Below, piece by piece: positions 47,720-57,009 of a stretch of DNA of 64,000 nucleotides. A program made the translations under genes and the position numbers. Under the pieces are notes generated by a model that did not search any database, was not told the DNA's origin, and saw nothing but the letters and a program-made list of their open reading frames with translations. The stretch comes from RGIG2206 sp045579085 (GTDB lineage: Bacteria; Bacillota; Clostridia; Oscillospirales; Acutalibacteraceae). The stretch covers positions 17,259 to 81,258 of the forward strand of contig JAZNLO010000019.1 in the NCBI GenBank assembly GCA_045579085.1, written 5' to 3'. Positions within the stretch are counted from its first letter, which is position 1, and each line of letters opens with the position of its first letter.

Positions 47720-49936
47720 ATGTCAATCAAGTCAACAAAGTCTATGTGGTACAGAATGATATGTATAATTCTGGTTATTACGGTGGGCTTTTTCGGCGCA
47801 GCTTCTATAAATTTGTTCAGGTATATGATAATAGACTCTGAAAAGTATAAGGCTTTGGCGGCGCAGCAGCAGTTGCAAGACATAGTTTTAAGCGCAAAGC
47901 GCGGCGATGTGTATGACCGCAACGGAGAAACGCTTGCAACAAGCGCAACCGCCTGGACTGTTTACATCACTCCGCAAGATATCAAAACTGATGAAGAACG
48001 TGAAACAATAGCTAAGGGATTAAGTAAAATTCTGGATGTAGAGTACGATAAGATACTCGGTCAAACAAAAAAATCAACCTATTACGAAAAAATTGTTACC
48101 GCCATTGAAAATGAAGAGGCGGAGGCAGTTCGTAAGTTTTTAAGTGAGAATAAGCTCGGCTCTATCGTCGGTCTTGATGAAACAACAAAGCGTTATTACC
48201 CGAACGACAGCCTCGCATCAACAGTTTTAGGCTTTGTTGGAACGGATAATCAAGGCTTGGCAGGACTTGAGGCATATTACGATGAGCAGCTAAGAGGCAC
48301 AGCGGGTAGGGTAATAGCCGCAAAGAATGCCACAGGCGCAGATATGCCGTTCACATATGAAAAGGTTATTGATGCCGTTTCGGGTTATTCGCTTAAGCTG
48401 ACGATTGATAAGTATATACAATATGTTGCAGAGAAATATCTCGAAGAAGCAGTTGTTGAAAACAACGTTACCCAGCGCGGTTGTGTAATAGTAATGGACC
48501 CGAACACAGGTGAGGTATATGCTATGGCAACCAAGCCTGATTACAACTTAAATTCACCTTTTACCATTACCGATGCTGCTACGTTAGAGCAGCTTGAGGA
48601 GCTTAAGGGCACCGATGAATACAGTGCAGCTTACTCAGCGGCACAACAGAAGCAGTGGAGAAATAAAGCAATTTCTGATACATATGAGCCAGGCTCTGTG
48701 TTTAAAATAATTACAGGCTCAGCCGCAATTGAAGAGAAAGCGGTTACACTTGCAAGCGGCTTCAGCTGTCCCGGATACATCGTTATTGCAGGCACAAGAT
48801 ATAACTGCCACAAACATTCAGGTCACGGCTCACAGATTCTGGCAGATGCGTTTGCTAATTCTTGTAACCCTGCATTCATTCAGATTGGTCAAAATCTCGG
48901 AACAACGCCGTTTTTCAAGTATTTCCAAGCCTTTGGTATGACTGCTAAGACTGGTATCGACCTTCCCGGTGAAACGAGTCCTGTAGGTGGCGTTACTTAT
49001 CACGAAGGCTCATCAATGTCGATAGTTGACCTTGCGAGTGAGTCATTCGGTCAGGGCTTCAACGTAACACCGATACAGCTTATAACTGCAGTATCAGCAG
49101 GCATAAACGGCGGATATCTTGTTCAACCGCATCTTGTAAGCGAGATAAAGGATTCCGACGATAATGTTAAAAAATCAGTTCAAACAGTAACAAAGCGACA
49201 GGTTATCTCAAAAGAAACATCAACCTTACTTTGTTCTTTGCTTGAAAATGTTGTAGTAAGCGGTTCAGGTAAAAACGCATATGTAGCAGGTTACCACGTT
49301 GGAGGAAAAACAGGTACATCACAAAAGCTTGCGGGCGACGAAACCGCACGTGTTGCGTCATTTTGCGGCTTTGCTCCTGCGTATGACCCACAGGTTGTAG
49401 TTCTTGTTGTGCTTGATGAGCCGCACGGCGGAAATATATATGGTGGTACGATTGCAGCCCCTGTTGCGGGTAAGATTCTGGCTGATATTCTTCCTTATAT
49501 GGGCGTTGAGCCGCAGTATACTGCTGAAGAAATAGCAGCTCTTGATAAGAGCACACCTGATGTAATTGGGCAGAGCGTATCTTCTGCAAAGTCAACAATA
49601 GAGGGCGCAGGACTCAAGTGCATCGTTGTAGGAAACGGTGGCAGCGTAGAAAGACAGGTTCCGTCTAAGGGTCAATCAATTTCAAAGGGCGGAACAGTTG
49701 TAATTTACACAGGCTCAGAGAGCGCTACAATGCGCACTGTACCGAACTTTACAGGAATGACAGTATCTGCCGTTAACGAGCTTGCAGGCAGTTTAGGATT
49801 AAACATAAAGTTCTCAGGTAATTCAATTTCATCGAGCGGTGCAGTTGCGTACGCTCAGGACTATGCAGAAAATGAAGAGGTTGAAATAGGAACTATTATA
49901 ACGGTTAGCTTCAGATTGGAAAACGGAAGCGACTAA
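47720..49936 (+). CDS. Class B penicillin-binding protein with two PASTA domains (FtsI/SpoVD type)
   Basis: A 738-residue transpeptidase: membrane anchor (residues 11-33), dimerisation domain with AKRGDVYDRNG, and transpeptidase domain with SVFK (Ser326, Lys329), SCN and KTG (530-532). Two PASTA domains follow (TPDVIGQSVSSAKSTIEGAG and VPNFTGMTVSAVNEL). It crosslinks septal peptidoglycan. Clostridia often carry either a vegetative PBP2 or the sporulation SpoVD here. With only one copy in the cluster I cannot decide between them. ATG 47720 follows AAAGGAGA. Confidence 0.93.
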   Translation: MSIKSTKSMWYRMICIILVITVGFFGAASINLFRYMIIDSEKYKALAAQQQLQDIVLSAKRGDVYDRNGETLATSATAWTVYITPQDIKTDEERETIAKGLSKILDVEYDKILGQTKKSTYYEKIVTAIENEEAEAVRKFLSENKLGSIVGLDETTKRYYPNDSLASTVLGFVGTDNQGLAGLEAYYDEQLRGTAGRVIAAKNATGADMPFTYEKVIDAVSGYSLKLTIDKYIQYVAEKYLEEAVVENNVTQRGCVIVMDPNTGEVYAMATKPDYNLNSPFTITDAATLEQLEELKGTDEYSAAYSAAQQKQWRNKAISDTYEPGSVFKIITGSAAIEEKAVTLASGFSCPGYIVIAGTRYNCHKHSGHGSQILADAFANSCNPAFIQIGQNLGTTPFFKYFQAFGMTAKTGIDLPGETSPVGGVTYHEGSSMSIVDLASESFGQGFNVTPIQLITAVSAGINGGYLVQPHLVSEIKDSDDNVKKSVQTVTKRQVISKETSTLLCSLLENVVVSGSGKNAYVAGYHVGGKTGTSQKLAGDETARVASFCGFAPAYDPQVVVLVVLDEPHGGNIYGGTIAAPVAGKILADILPYMGVEPQYTAEEIAALDKSTPDVIGQSVSSAKSTIEGAGLKCIVVGNGGSVERQVPSKGQSISKGGTVVIYTGSESATMRTVPNFTGMTVSAVNELAGSLGLNIKFSGNSISSSGAVAYAQDYAENEEVEIGTIITVSFRLENGSD

Positions 49937-49951
49937 TTGGGGGACTAAGCA

Positions 49952-51382
49952 ATGAAATTAAGCCAACTTCTTGAAAATTTACCATATGGGTCAACAGACG
50001 TTGAGGTTGTTGATATAACAAATGATTCACGCAAGGTTAAGGAAGGCGTTTTGTTTGTTTGTATCAACGGCTCAACTGTTGACGGGCATAAATTTGCAAA
50101 AGGCGCAGCCGATAAGGGCGCTTGCGCAATATTAGCAGAGCATAATGTTGGAGTGGACTCTCAGGTTTTAGTGTCTGACAGTAAAAAGGCATACGCAAAG
50201 GTGTGCTCAGCGTTCTTCGGTAACCCGAAAGATAAGCTTAAGCTTATTGGTGTTACAGGCACAAACGGAAAAACCTCAACCACAATGCTTATAAAGAGTA
50301 TGCTTGAGAAGTTTGGGCACAAGGTTGGACTTATCGGTACCATCGAAAACCTGATAGGTGACAAGGCTATTCCAACCGAAAATACTACCCCTGATGCGTA
50401 TGAGCTTCATAAGGTGCTCAAAATGATGGTAGACGAGGGCTGTGAGTACGTTGTAATGGAGGTCTCCTCACACGCGCTTGACCAAGACAGAGTATACGGG
50501 CTTGAGTTTGAGGCGGGTGTGTTTACCAATCTTACACAGGACCACCTCGACTATCATTTAACGATTGAGAACTATGCCGAAGCAAAAAGAAAGCTTTTTG
50601 ATATGACTAAGGCAGCGATTGTTAACAGTGATGACGAATGGTCAAAGGCGATGACCGATGGAATTAAGTGCCATCTTTCAACCTATGCGGTTAACGACCA
50701 GCAAGCAGAGTATCTTGCCAAGGGCATTAGGTATAACAGCGACGGCGTTGTGTTTGAACTGTTAAGCAGCACAAAAATCGCAAGGGTAAGGCTCAAGACA
50801 CCTGGAAAATTCTCGGTATATAACGGGCTTGCAGCGGCAAGTTGCCTGATTACACTCGGCTTTGACTTTGATAAAACAGCTCAGTATCTCTCTGAGTGCT
50901 ATGGCATCAAGGGCAGAGCAGAAGTGGTTGAAATCAGCAAGGACTTTACAGTTATAATTGACTATGCCCACACTCCCGATGGCATCAAAAACATACTTTC
51001 AACGATGAACGAGATTAAAAAAGGACGTCTTGTAACATTGTTTGGATGCGGAGGGGACAGAGATAGCTCAAAGCGTCCCAAAATGGGAAAAATGGCTGCG
51101 GACTTATCTGATTTTTGTATTGTTACAAGCGATAATCCTCGCACAGAGGACCCGCAGGCGATAGTAGATGATATACTCGTTGGTATGAAAGATACAAAAA
51201 CACCTTACAAGGTTATAGTAAACCGCGAGGAAGCGATAAAATATGCGCTGCAAAATGCGCAGAAAGATGATATAATAATACTTGCCGGAAAAGGTCACGA
51301 AACTTATCAGATTATAGGTAAGCAAAAAAATCATTTTGATGAAAGGGAAGTAGTGCAAAGGGCGATTGCTGAGCTTTCATAA
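49952..51382 (+). CDS. murE: UDP-MurNAc-L-Ala-D-Glu:meso-DAP ligase
   Basis: A 476-residue Mur ligase with ATP loop GVTGTNGKTSTT, the central EVSSHALDQDRV and the C-terminal DNPR (residues 394-397), the motif that selects meso-diaminopimelate rather than lysine. It adds the third stem-peptide residue in the cytosol. The gene follows the PBP by 15 bp. In contrast to most clusters, murF does not follow it. Confidence 0.97.
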   Translation: MKLSQLLENLPYGSTDVEVVDITNDSRKVKEGVLFVCINGSTVDGHKFAKGAADKGACAILAEHNVGVDSQVLVSDSKKAYAKVCSAFFGNPKDKLKLIGVTGTNGKTSTTMLIKSMLEKFGHKVGLIGTIENLIGDKAIPTENTTPDAYELHKVLKMMVDEGCEYVVMEVSSHALDQDRVYGLEFEAGVFTNLTQDHLDYHLTIENYAEAKRKLFDMTKAAIVNSDDEWSKAMTDGIKCHLSTYAVNDQQAEYLAKGIRYNSDGVVFELLSSTKIARVRLKTPGKFSVYNGLAAASCLITLGFDFDKTAQYLSECYGIKGRAEVVEISKDFTVIIDYAHTPDGIKNILSTMNEIKKGRLVTLFGCGGDRDSSKRPKMGKMAADLSDFCIVTSDNPRTEDPQAIVDDILVGMKDTKTPYKVIVNREEAIKYALQNAQKDDIIILAGKGHETYQIIGKQKNHFDEREVVQRAIAELS

Positions 51383-51394
51383 GGGGTGTAGATT

Positions 51395-52420
51395 TTGAAG
51401 GTCGTTATACCGATTATCGCTGCAGTTATTTCAATGGCAGTGACATTTTTACTTGGTTATGTTGTAATACCATTTATGCATAAACTCAAGTTCGGGCAAA
51501 CTATACTTGATATAGGCCCGAAGTGGCATAAAAACAAACAGGGAACTCCTACAATGGGTGGACTTATGTTCATCGTTGGCACAGTTTTAGCAACTGTTGT
51601 GAGCCTGTTGGTTGGATATTTGCTTGAGGATAGTTCTATTTTAAGTCAACTCGCAGACGAAAAGAAGCTTGTCTATCTGATTGCAGGCTTCGCTTTGGCT
51701 TTGGGAATGGCGCTTATCGGCTTTATGGACGATTATATCAAGGTTGTAAAAAAGCGCAACTTAGGTCTTACAGCAAAGCAAAAAACACTATTACAGCTTA
51801 TAGTTGCAACAGCGTATCTTTATTCTATGTATCTGGGCGGAATGAGATACACCAGATTGCCTTTCTTGGGATATGTTGACATATCAAGCGGATTCGGGCT
51901 TGTATTCTGGCCGATAGCCTTGATATTCATCTACGGCTTTACAAATGCAGTTAACCTTACCGACGGCGTTGACGGACTCGCTGCATCAGTAACGGCAGTT
52001 GTTGCGGCGTTTATGGTATTGTTTGCGGCTTTAAAGCCCGAACATAGTCTTGATGTGGTTGCAGCAGCGGCTTTTCTTGGCGGTTGTTTAGGCTTCCTTA
52101 TATGGAATCATCATCCTGCTAAGGTGTTTATGGGCGACGTTGGCTCAATGTTTCTTGGCGGAATGGCGGTTGCACTGTCGTTTATGAGCGAGATGCCTAT
52201 ATTGCTGTTTTTAACAGGCATACTGTATTTCATTGAGGCGATGAGCGTTACCATTCAGGTGGCGTATTACAAGAAAACAAAGAAGCGTTTGTTTAAAATG
52301 AGCCCGATTCATCATCACTTTGAAATGTCGGGCTGGAGTGAAAACAAAATAGTAACAGTGTTCTCGTACGTAACGCTGATTGGCTGTATGATTGCTACTG
52401 TTTTGTATCTGTTTACATAG
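51395..52420 (+). CDS. mraY: Phospho-N-acetylmuramoyl-pentapeptide transferase
   Basis: A 341-residue membrane enzyme with ten helices that makes lipid I. It has GTPTMGGLMF, GFMDDYIKVVKKRNLGLTAKQK, NAVNLTDGVDGLA, FMGDVGSMFLGG and the C-terminal SPIHHHFEMSGWSE. The start is TTG 51395 with AAGGGGTG upstream, and no better start is near. It is coupled to murE by a 12-bp gap. Confidence 0.97.
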   Translation: MKVVIPIIAAVISMAVTFLLGYVVIPFMHKLKFGQTILDIGPKWHKNKQGTPTMGGLMFIVGTVLATVVSLLVGYLLEDSSILSQLADEKKLVYLIAGFALALGMALIGFMDDYIKVVKKRNLGLTAKQKTLLQLIVATAYLYSMYLGGMRYTRLPFLGYVDISSGFGLVFWPIALIFIYGFTNAVNLTDGVDGLAASVTAVVAAFMVLFAALKPEHSLDVVAAAAFLGGCLGFLIWNHHPAKVFMGDVGSMFLGGMAVALSFMSEMPILLFLTGILYFIEAMSVTIQVAYYKKTKKRLFKMSPIHHHFEMSGWSENKIVTVFSYVTLIGCMIATVLYLFT

Positions 52421-52441
52421 TTTAAAATCGGAGGTGAGCGT

Positions 52442-53617
52442 GTGGAAAATAAGAATACCGTAAAGAAGGATAACGCCTTCCAGTCAATTCTCAAAAAATT
52501 CAATATTTATCAGGAAGGTAAAATGGACCCAACCTTCTTGGTTTTAGTTCTTGTGCTTGTAACAATTGGACTTATTTGCTTATTTTCATCAAGCTACGCC
52601 TTCGCACTTCAAAACTATGGCGACAGCTTCCATTTTATAAAAAAGCAGATTATATTTGCAGTTGCGGGAATAGGCATAATGTTCCTGCTCTCGTTTGTTG
52701 ACTGCCATTTCTATAAGAAGTTCGCTTGGATTATTTATTTTGCATCAGTTGCGATGCTGATAATTGTTCTTATACTGCCACCGTTGCAAGAAGGATTTGA
52801 TTATAAGCGTTGGCTTGCAATTGGCAGATTCAGCTTTCAGCCAAGTGAGATTGCAAAGTTTGCAATTATTCTGTTGTTTTCTAAACTGATAGCAAATAAC
52901 AGCAAGAATATGAAGAAGGCAACCTTTGGAATATTCTTTTTAGGCTTTTTGCTTGCTGTTGTATGCGGACTCGTTGTTGTTGAAACCCACCTTTCTGCAA
53001 CCTTGTTGATATTCGCAATTGGCGCATCACTGATGGTTGTGGGCGGAATCAGGTTGATATGGGTTATAGGTGGCTTGGGCGCTGGTTTGGGAATAGGCGC
53101 TATTGCCATTATGTCAGGGCTTGTTGACTACGGCTCAACCCGTCTAAGCGTATGGTTTGACCCTTGGAGCGACCCGACTGGCGCAGGCTGGCAAACAATA
53201 CAGTCACTTCTGTCAATAGGCTCAGGTGGATTATTTGGTGCAGGACTCGGAGAGTCAAGACAAAAATACCTTTGGGTGCCCGAACCGCATAACGACTTTA
53301 TTTTTTCGATAGTATGTGAAGAACTTGGACTTATAGGCGCACTGGCAATAATTGCACTGTTTATCGCTCTCGTTTGGAGAGGATTTATAATTGCATCACG
53401 TGCAAAAGACCAGTTCAGCACGCTTATGGCGTTTGGATTGACTATTCAAATCGGTATACAAGCTGCGCTCAACATTATGGTTGTAACAAATACCATACCA
53501 AACACAGGAATAAGCCTGCCGTTTTTCAGCTACGGCGGTACAGCGCTTATAATGCTTTTGGCGCAGATGGGAATAATTTTATCTGTGTCAAGAGGCAGTA
53601 AGCTGAGCAAGGCGTAA
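52442..53617 (+). CDS. ftsW: Lipid II polymerase FtsW
   Basis: A 391-residue SEDS-family glycosyltransferase with about ten membrane helices and a 25-residue cytoplasmic N-terminal tail. Conserved parts are RWLAIGRFSFQPSEIAKFAI, VVVETHLSATLLIFAIG, GVPEPHNDFIFSIVCEELGLIG-like VPEPHNDFIFSIVCEELGL and LPFFSYGGTALI. GTG 52442 follows GGAGGTGAG. It lies directly after mraY. murD, usually between them, is missing. Confidence 0.95.
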   Translation: MENKNTVKKDNAFQSILKKFNIYQEGKMDPTFLVLVLVLVTIGLICLFSSSYAFALQNYGDSFHFIKKQIIFAVAGIGIMFLLSFVDCHFYKKFAWIIYFASVAMLIIVLILPPLQEGFDYKRWLAIGRFSFQPSEIAKFAIILLFSKLIANNSKNMKKATFGIFFLGFLLAVVCGLVVVETHLSATLLIFAIGASLMVVGGIRLIWVIGGLGAGLGIGAIAIMSGLVDYGSTRLSVWFDPWSDPTGAGWQTIQSLLSIGSGGLFGAGLGESRQKYLWVPEPHNDFIFSIVCEELGLIGALAIIALFIALVWRGFIIASRAKDQFSTLMAFGLTIQIGIQAALNIMVVTNTIPNTGISLPFFSYGGTALIMLLAQMGIILSVSRGSKLSKA

Positions 53618-53626
53618 GGAGTTATT

Positions 53627-54745
53627 ATGAGGATTTTATTTGCAGGCGGCGGTACAGCAGGACATATAAATCCGTCGATAGCAGTTGCAAATTATATAAA
53701 GGCAAGACATCCCGAAGCTGAGCTGTTTTATATCGGCACAAAGAGGGGACTTGAGTCAAAGCTTGTTCCTGCGGCCGGCATTGAGTTTCGAACTATTGAT
53801 GTTGAAGGCTTTCAGCGAAAGCTTAGCCTGACTAATATCAAGCGCAACATTTCAGCCGCAAGCAAGGTGTTGTCAGCATCAAGAAACGCAAGGAAGCTCT
53901 TGCTTGAAATAAAGCCCGATGTTGTAATGGGCACAGGTGGTTACGTTAGCGGACCTGTGCTAAGAGAGGCTGCTAAGCTTGGAATTAAGTGCTGTATACA
54001 CGAACAAAACGCCTTTGCAGGCAAGGCAAATAAGCTGTTGGCACCAAAAATGGATGCTGTTATGCTTGCGATGCCTGAGGCTGAGAAGTTTTTTAAATGC
54101 AAAAACAAACCTATCATTACAGGCAACCCTGTAAGAGAGGCTGTTATTAATACTAAAAAGGCAGCTGCGAGGGAAAAGCTTGGCATTGATAACAGGCTGA
54201 TGATACTGTCGTTTGGCGGTTCTTTGGGCGCGAGACGTATCAATGAGGCTGCTGCAGATATAATGCAATGGCATTATAAAAGCAGAAAATATCAGCATTT
54301 TCACGCAACAGGTAAGTATGGCGTAGAACTGATGCCGCAGCTTTTGAAAGAGCGCGGTGTAAAAGCAGACAGCGAAAATTTACACATTACTGAGTATATT
54401 GATAATATGGACCTTTTGCTTGCGGCTGCAGATATAGTTATCTGCCGAGCTGGCGCAATTACAGTCAGTGAGCTTCAAGCGCAAGGTAAGCCTGCTGTCT
54501 TGATTCCTTCTCCGAACGTCGCAGAAAACCATCAGTATTTTAACGCTATGACTCTTGTGAATAAAAATGCAGCGAGGATAATCGAGGAGAAGGATTTGAC
54601 CGCCGATAGTATTGTATCTACAGTAAGAGAGATGCTTGAAAACCCAGAACTGCTCGCTGAGATGTCAAATAATTCAAAGAAATCGGCAATAATTGACACA
54701 AATCAACGAATCTACAATGTTATAATGGGCCTGTTGAATAGCTGA
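53627..54745 (+). CDS. murG: UDP-GlcNAc:lipid I N-acetylglucosaminyltransferase
   Basis: A 372-residue GT28 glycosyltransferase at the inner membrane face that turns lipid I into lipid II. It has AGGGTAGHINPSIAVA, GTGGYVSGPVLREA, HEQNAFAGKANKLLA, the second GGSLGARRIN loop and CRAGAITVSELQAQGKPAVLIPSP for UDP-GlcNAc binding. ATG 53627 follows AAGGAG. Confidence 0.97.
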   Translation: MRILFAGGGTAGHINPSIAVANYIKARHPEAELFYIGTKRGLESKLVPAAGIEFRTIDVEGFQRKLSLTNIKRNISAASKVLSASRNARKLLLEIKPDVVMGTGGYVSGPVLREAAKLGIKCCIHEQNAFAGKANKLLAPKMDAVMLAMPEAEKFFKCKNKPIITGNPVREAVINTKKAAAREKLGIDNRLMILSFGGSLGARRINEAAADIMQWHYKSRKYQHFHATGKYGVELMPQLLKERGVKADSENLHITEYIDNMDLLLAAADIVICRAGAITVSELQAQGKPAVLIPSPNVAENHQYFNAMTLVNKNAARIIEEKDLTADSIVSTVREMLENPELLAEMSNNSKKSAIIDTNQRIYNVIMGLLNS

Positions 54746-54808
54746 TTGTCACGTTTAACCGCAATTGCATAAACTGGAATACATTTAGGTTATGCAGGAG
54801 TGGTAAAA

Positions 54809-56065
54809 ATGTCTAAGCTATTGATTGAGGGCGGTCATGCTCTTAATGGAGATATACGTCTGCAAGGGTCAAAAAACAGCGTTTTACCAATATTGGCGGC
54901 GTCGCTTGCGATTGAGGATAAATGCGAGATACATAATTGTCCAAACCTTGTGGATGTTGAAAGCTCAATGAAGATATTGTCATCATTGGGGTGTAGTTGT
55001 TCGTTTTTTGATAATATAGTCATTGTTGATTCATCATCAGCTGACGGTTATGAGATATCTGACGAGCTAATGAGCAGTATGCGCTCATCTGTGCTTTACT
55101 TGGGTGCGATGCTTGCTAAAAACAAGAGGGCGGAGATATCTGTTCCCGGAGGCTGCGAACTGGGCATAAGACCTATTGACTTGCACCTTGATGCGCTTAG
55201 TAAAATGGGCGCTGAAATTATTGATGAGCACGGACATATTTCGTGCTTTGCACACAGGAGATTACGCGGTTGCGTCATAGACTTGCCGATTGCAAGCGTT
55301 GGCGCAACAGAGAATATAATGATTGCAGCAGCCACCGCTGAGGGTACAACAGTAATCAGAAATGCCGCAAAGGAGCCCGAAATAGTAGACCTTGCTGATT
55401 TTTTGAGAGCGGCGGGCGCTGACATAAGCGGCGATGGTTGCACAGTTATAACAATCAACGGCAAGGACAAATTACATTCTTGCGTGCATAACATTATACC
55501 TGATAGAATTGCGGGCGCAACCTATTTGTGTGCAGTTGCATTATGCGGCGGTGAAATCAGGATGACGAATTTTGTTGACGACCACCTTGTTTCTGTTTTG
55601 CCTTGTTTTGAGCAGATGGGATGCAGATTCTGTTCTGTGAATAATACTATTGAACTTAGGTCGTCGGGCAATTTGCGAAAAATTAACAGCATAAGTACAA
55701 AGGAATATCCTGGCTTCCCAACCGATGTTCAACCTATGATGCTCGCCGCTGTTACCAAGTCGAGCGGCACATCAATTTTTGTTGAAAATATTTTCAGCAA
55801 CCGCTATAAATACGTTGAGGGCTTGCTTAAAATGGGCGCAAATATAAAGGTGATTGATAGGGTAGCGGTTGTAGAAGGAGTTAATAAGCTGTATTCCGCA
55901 TACGTTGAGGCGCCTGATTTAAGAGGCGGAGCGGCACTTGTTGTTGCTGCGCTCGCCGCAGAGGGCGTGTCCAAAATAGGCGGTATTGAGCACATAGATA
56001 GAGGCTATGAAAAAATAGAAGAGGTTTTAAGCAAACTGGGAGCAAGAATCAAGAGGGAGAATTAG
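54809..56065 (+). CDS. murA: UDP-N-acetylglucosamine 1-carboxyvinyltransferase
   Basis: A 418-residue enzyme of the first committed peptidoglycan step. The substrate loop GSKNSVLPILAAS, the catalytic Cys116 in PGGCELGIRPIDLHL (target of fosfomycin) and GYPGFPTD-like EYPGFPTDVQPMMLA are present. ATG 54809 follows GCAGGAG with eight bases. Having murA inside the dcw cluster is less usual, and it takes the place of murB between murG and ftsQ. Confidence 0.95.
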   Translation: MSKLLIEGGHALNGDIRLQGSKNSVLPILAASLAIEDKCEIHNCPNLVDVESSMKILSSLGCSCSFFDNIVIVDSSSADGYEISDELMSSMRSSVLYLGAMLAKNKRAEISVPGGCELGIRPIDLHLDALSKMGAEIIDEHGHISCFAHRRLRGCVIDLPIASVGATENIMIAAATAEGTTVIRNAAKEPEIVDLADFLRAAGADISGDGCTVITINGKDKLHSCVHNIIPDRIAGATYLCAVALCGGEIRMTNFVDDHLVSVLPCFEQMGCRFCSVNNTIELRSSGNLRKINSISTKEYPGFPTDVQPMMLAAVTKSSGTSIFVENIFSNRYKYVEGLLKMGANIKVIDRVAVVEGVNKLYSAYVEAPDLRGGAALVVAALAAEGVSKIGGIEHIDRGYEKIEEVLSKLGARIKREN

Positions 56066-56066
56066 T

Positions 56067-56888
56067 ATGGCAAAACGCAGACACAGAAAAAACAGTAAAA
56101 AAAGGCGCAACATAAAAGGCGTGGTGCTTGGCGTTGTTTGCTTTGCAATTGTGGCTGTATTAATAGTTTTATCGGTGACTGTGTTTTTTAATGCAAATTC
56201 AATTAAAATTAAAGGGGACACCCGCTACACAGATTCGCAAATATTAAAGGCTGTGGGGCTTAAAAAGGGCGACAATATGTTCCTTATCAGTGATAAAAAG
56301 CTCTTAGAAGATGCCTCAAGCAGTCTGCCTTATATAGAAGAAGTTAAGGTTAAGCGTATTCTGCCGGATAAGCTTGAACTTACCATAAAGGAGGCAGAGC
56401 CTGACTTTGCTTTCAAGGTTAAAGACGGCTATCTGATAACGTCAAAAGACAGGGCTCTTGAAGTGGTAGACGCGGTTGATAACAACGTAGCACTCGTTAA
56501 CTGCAAGCTAAAAGAGTATGAGCTTGGAGAAGAGGTTGAACTTGGCGATAATAAAGAGCTGTTTGAGAAAATTGCGGCTGCAATAGAAAACACTGAGCTT
56601 AAAAAAATCACTTATATCGACTTCTCAAACTCAGCAAAAATTATACTCAAATATGACAATAGACTAACGCTTGAATTAGGTACCATTGATAATTTAGAAA
56701 CGAAATTCAAGAAAGCAAAGCAGATAATCCCGTCGGTTGAAAAGGATAACGGAAACGCTGTTCAAGGCGTAATAAAGCTTCAATTTACGGATAGTTACTT
56801 TGAACGTACGTTTGAGGATAGCTCAAGTACTGCTCAGTCTAAGTCAAACAAACCGGAATCAACGTCAACTGCCTCAAAAAATCAATAA
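56067..56888 (+). CDS. ftsQ: Cell division protein FtsQ/DivIB
   Basis: A 273-residue bitopic protein: very basic cytoplasmic tail (RRHRKNSKKRRN), transmembrane helix (residues about 18-42), POTRA domain (NSIKIKGDTRYTDSQILKAVGLKKGDNMF), beta domain and a Ser/Thr-rich C-terminal tail. It belongs to the FtsQ-FtsL-FtsB divisome complex. ATG 56067 is one base after the murA stop, with its ribosome binding site GAGGGAGAA in murA. Confidence 0.93.
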   Translation: MAKRRHRKNSKKRRNIKGVVLGVVCFAIVAVLIVLSVTVFFNANSIKIKGDTRYTDSQILKAVGLKKGDNMFLISDKKLLEDASSSLPYIEEVKVKRILPDKLELTIKEAEPDFAFKVKDGYLITSKDRALEVVDAVDNNVALVNCKLKEYELGEEVELGDNKELFEKIAAAIENTELKKITYIDFSNSAKIILKYDNRLTLELGTIDNLETKFKKAKQIIPSVEKDNGNAVQGVIKLQFTDSYFERTFEDSSSTAQSKSNKPESTSTASKNQ

Positions 56889-57009
56889 AAATAGCAAATA
56901 TTCTATTGAAATTTATTTTAAGACGTGTTATTATATGTTATATGATAGGTATTACTGTGTATAACTGTATTTAAAATCAATGTTTATATAATTTAAGGAG
57001 GACTAAACA